From NCBI RefSeq assembly GCF_010728155.1, contig NZ_AP022605.1, positions 1,674,001 to 1,738,000 on the forward strand: a stretch of 64,000 nucleotides of DNA, read 5' to 3'. Of the stretch, positions 61,813-64,000 are shown piece by piece. Under the pieces are notes generated by a model. The model did not search any database, was not told the DNA's origin, and worked only from the letters and a program-made list of their open reading frames with translations. The position numbers were made by a program, and so were the translations under genes. The DNA comes from Mycolicibacterium doricum (lineage in GTDB: Bacteria; Actinomycetota; Actinomycetes; Mycobacteriales; Mycobacteriaceae). Position 1 is the first letter of the stretch, and every line of letters starts with the position of its first letter.

Positions 61813-62435
61813 TCGCGCTCACTCGCAATCGCATTCACCGCGGCCGCCGCCATTGCGCTGCCGCCCCGCCGTCCCGTCACCACGAGATATGCCATGCCGC
61901 GGGGCCGTGCGATGAGTTCGTCCTTCGACTGCGCGGAACCGACAAACCCGACCGGCCCACCCAGTACGGCCGCCGGAACCGCGGCGCCCTGGTCGATCAG
62001 TTCGAGGAGCCGGAACAGCGCCGTCGGCGCGTTCCCGATCGCCAGCACCGCGCCACCCAGCCGGTCGGCCCACAGGTCGACCGCTGCGGCGGACCGGGTG
62101 CACCCCAGCTTCGCCGCGAGTTCGGGTGCCCGCGGGTCCGCGACCAGCGACACCACCTCGTTGTCGGCGGGCAGCCGTGACCGGGTGATGCCGGCGGCGA
62201 CCATCGAGGAATCGCACAGCACCGGTGCGCCGGCGGCCAGCGCGGCGTGGGCACGGCCGACGGCGTCGTCGCTGAACGCCACGTGGTCGGCCACGTCGAT
62301 CTGACCGCACGTGTGGATCAACCGGACCACCACGCGACTCACGTCGTCGGGGAACCGCGCCAGATCCGCCTCGTCGCGGATCGTCGCGAACGACTGCCGG
62401 TAGATCTCGGCGCCGTCGCGGATGTAGTCCAGCAC
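61809..62435 (-). CDS. cobH: Precorrin-8X methylmutase CobH
   Basis: Moves the C11 methyl group to C12, giving hydrogenobyrinate. 208 aa with the catalytic His in [29 protein letters not shown] and [15 protein letters not shown], ending [14 protein letters not shown]. Middle gene of cobG-cobH-cobIJ; starts 9 bp after cobG. Confidence 0.96.
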   Translation of the reverse strand: MLDYIRDGAEIYRQSFATIRDEADLARFPDDVSRVVVRLIHTCGQIDVADHVAFSDDAVGRAHAALAAGAPVLCDSSMVAAGITRSRLPADNEVVSLVADPRAPELAAKLGCTRSAAAVDLWADRLGGAVLAIGNAPTALFRLLELIDQGAAVPAAVLGGPVGFVGSAQSKDELIARPRGMAYLVVTGRRGGSAMAAAAVNAIASERE

Positions 62436-62444
62436 GCCGTCACC

Positions 62445-63566
62445 CTACGACGGGCGGTCGCGCGGCCGATAACCGTCCGGACCGGCGATCAGGACCTGGC
62501 CGTCCGGCGGGCTGCCGCACCCTCGTTCGCACCCGACGAAGTGGCGGTGGCCCTCGGCGGTGGCGTCGACGGCGGCAGCGGCATCCGCGCGCACGTCGGC
62601 GGCCGAACGTGCGCAGCCCGGGCTCCCGGTGCACGCGCTGACATCGAGCCACGGGGAGTTCTCGTCGAATATCAGCCCCATCGGCGCCAGCACGCGCAGT
62701 GCCACGTCGGCGACGCCTTCGTCGAGGTCGCAGATCAGCAGCGACCGCCACGGCGTGATGACCACGGGTGCCTCGACCGCGCCGACGAACTCGGCGGTCC
62801 TGGCGGGCAGCACACCGAGCCGAACCCCGGCGCCCAACGTGATCCGGCCGTCGTTCTGGGTGAGCCAGCCGACCGGTGGACGGATCACCGGGGGCCAGGT
62901 GGCGCCGGGTTCCGCGGTGACGGGCAGGCCTGCGAGCAGATCCTGGGGGGCGGCGAGTTCGCCGACACGCCAGGCGTTGCCCCGGACCGCCACGAACCGC
63001 ACCGCGACGTCGATCAGGGTGCGCACCGCGTCGTCGAGGGACAGGCGCACGCCGGTGTCCCGGCCCGCCAGCAGCAGCGCCGCCTGCTCCCCGTCGAGGG
63101 CGTGCACACCGACGTCGGTGCCGAGGCCGGAGATGTCGCCGCGACCGTCGTCGAGACCGAACCAGAACCGGCCGGAGGACTCCGCCAGCACGGGCTCCCG
63201 CCGGATCGCCGCGTCGAGGTCACCGATCACCTGTCGCAGGTCCGCCAGCCCGCCCGAGCGCCCGGACAGGGGAGACGCGACGATGTTGCGGACCCGCTCG
63301 TGGGTCGGCGACGGCAGCAGGCCCGCGTCCCCGACCGCATCAGCCACCGCGCCGGTGTCGGTCATCCCGCGGATCTGGAGGTTGCCGCGCGACGTCAGTT
63401 CCAGATCCGGTGCGCCGAAGCGGGTCGCGGCCTGTGCCAGCGCGGTGAGCGCGGCGCCGGAGATCACGCCGCCGGGCAGCCGGACCCGGGCCAGCGCACC
63501 GTCGGCGGCCTGGTGCACCGAGAGGGCACCCGGGCACGCGTCCTGATCGAAGGATCGAGTCGTCAC
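62445..63566 (-). CDS. cobG: Precorrin-3B synthase CobG
   Basis: Oxygen-dependent ring-contraction enzyme; it marks this as the aerobic cobalamin route. 373 aa from GTG 63566. Nitrite/sulfite reductase-like fold with LELTSRGNLQIRGM (siroheme-type ferredoxin-like motif) and Fe-S cysteines in ACTGSPGCARSAADV and VGCERGCGSPPDG. The longer frame to 63704 crosses into the cobN promoter and is rejected. Divergent from cobN with a 92-bp gap. Confidence 0.93.
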   Translation of the reverse strand: MTTRSFDQDACPGALSVHQAADGALARVRLPGGVISGAALTALAQAATRFGAPDLELTSRGNLQIRGMTDTGAVADAVGDAGLLPSPTHERVRNIVASPLSGRSGGLADLRQVIGDLDAAIRREPVLAESSGRFWFGLDDGRGDISGLGTDVGVHALDGEQAALLLAGRDTGVRLSLDDAVRTLIDVAVRFVAVRGNAWRVGELAAPQDLLAGLPVTAEPGATWPPVIRPPVGWLTQNDGRITLGAGVRLGVLPARTAEFVGAVEAPVVITPWRSLLICDLDEGVADVALRVLAPMGLIFDENSPWLDVSACTGSPGCARSAADVRADAAAAVDATAEGHRHFVGCERGCGSPPDGQVLIAGPDGYRPRDRPS

Positions 63567-63658
63567 TGCCTGCCATTCTAGGAACGGGCCGCGGTGCGTG
63601 GCACCGCCGGTGCGGTGGCTCGGCGCAGTGAGCGGACGCGGTGCGGTACGAATGACCA

Positions 63659-64000
63659 GTGCCCCCGCCGCTTCCCGCGCCGACCGTTCTGCTGCTGTCG
63701 ACATCTGACACCGACCTCATCACCGCCCGCTCCAGCGGGGCCGGGTACCGCTGGGCGAACCCTTCCCGCCTGGTGCCGGGGGAGCTCGATGGGTTGCTCG
63801 ACGGCGCCGACGTGGTGGTCATCCGGATGCTCGGCGGTTACCGCGCGTGGCAGGACGGCATCGACACCGTATCGGCCACCGGGCTGCCCACCGTCGTGGT
63901 CAGCGGCGAGCGGGAGCCTGACGCGGAGTTGATGAGGCACTCCACCGTCCCGCAGGGCGCCGTGCTGCAGGCGCATGGGTATCTCGCGCAGGGCGGCGTC
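63659..64000 (+). CDS. cobN: Cobaltochelatase subunit CobN, 5' end only
   Basis: Large subunit of aerobic cobalt chelatase. GTG 63659 opens a frame that continues to the window end (114 codons): PAPTVLLLSTSDTDLITARS, YRWANPSRL, VIRMLGGYRAWQDGID and QAHGYLAQGG match the CobN N-terminus. Typical CobN has about 1,200 residues, so most lies beyond the edge. No B12 riboswitch signature was found in the 92 bp between cobG and cobN. Confidence 0.9.
   Translation, partial: MPPPLPAPTVLLLSTSDTDLITARSSGAGYRWANPSRLVPGELDGLLDGADVVVIRMLGGYRAWQDGIDTVSATGLPTVVVSGEREPDAELMRHSTVPQGAVLQAHGYLAQGGV

Noticed and set aside
63567..63658. Cobalamin riboswitch between cobG and cobN
   Set aside because: The 92-bp gap is too short for the full aptamer and no B12-box-like sequence was found.

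Overview
The window is high-GC, densely packed DNA from a mycobacterium, most likely a fast-growing Mycolicibacterium-type species. The evidence is gene content and order: mycobacterial signature genes (fabG1-inhA, the ripA-ripB-moxR1 cluster, mptB, pafA/pafBC, an OpcA-Zwf pair, an F420-dependent biliverdin reductase-like protein) lie in blocks whose internal order matches, as I recall it, M. tuberculosis Rv1445c-Rv1485, Rv2097c-Rv2089c and Rv2074-Rv2062c. These three blocks are joined differently here: hemH is followed by pafA, and pepE by the Rv2074-like gene. The species cannot be named from sequence inspection alone.

Layout. Bases 1-6499 (minus) form the pentose phosphate operon tkt-tal-zwf-opcA-pgl. 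Bases 6500-10640 hold the heme A genes ctaB and ctaA with qor and an ATP-grasp protein between them. Bases 10691-14213 (minus) carry mptB and a two-gene ABC exporter. Bases 14271-20549 are the Fe-S cluster assembly operon sufR-B-D-C-S-U-T, with a clear palindrome over the sufR start. Bases 20550-25236 are an accessory block of mobile-element debris: a transposase scrap, a decayed group II intron with one amber codon in its reverse transcriptase, IS1380-type fragments, a truncated FAD monooxygenase and an intact old-yellow-enzyme gene. The block ends in a second, diverged copy of the last 15 codons of sufT. A frameshifted small membrane gene follows, then trxA, an ABC-F ATPase, a small HTH gene, acnR-acn, an Rv1476-type membrane protein, the peptidoglycan hydrolases ripA/ripB, moxR1 with its DUF58 and VWA partners, and the mycolic acid genes fabG1-inhA with hemH (25272-41057).

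Bases 41247-50548 are the Pup-proteasome/DNA-damage locus pafA...pafB-pafC-tatA-tatC. It is split between pafA and pafB by a 4.4-kb three-gene insertion (42792-47219): an EspC-like protein with a YxxxD type VII secretion signal, a membrane protein with two Cys-bounded repeat domains, and an EspK-like protein. No ESX membrane machinery is in the window, so this looks like an orphan substrate/chaperone module. It is the best candidate for an undescribed system. Then come helY, a DUF4333 protein, a 5'-3' exonuclease-type protein and pepE. Bases 56430-64000 hold a biliverdin-reductase-like protein, a DprE2-like SDR and the aerobic cobalamin genes in two divergent groups (cobL-M-K and cobN on plus; cobG-H-IJ on minus).

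Functionally the window combines central carbon and redox metabolism (NADPH supply, aconitase, Fe-S assembly, thioredoxin), tetrapyrrole chemistry (heme A, protoheme, cobalamin, biliverdin), cell-envelope construction (mptB, ripA/B, fabG1-inhA) and protein secretion and turnover (Tat, Pup, ESX-associated proteins). I saw no tRNA, rRNA, CRISPR array or cobalamin riboswitch.
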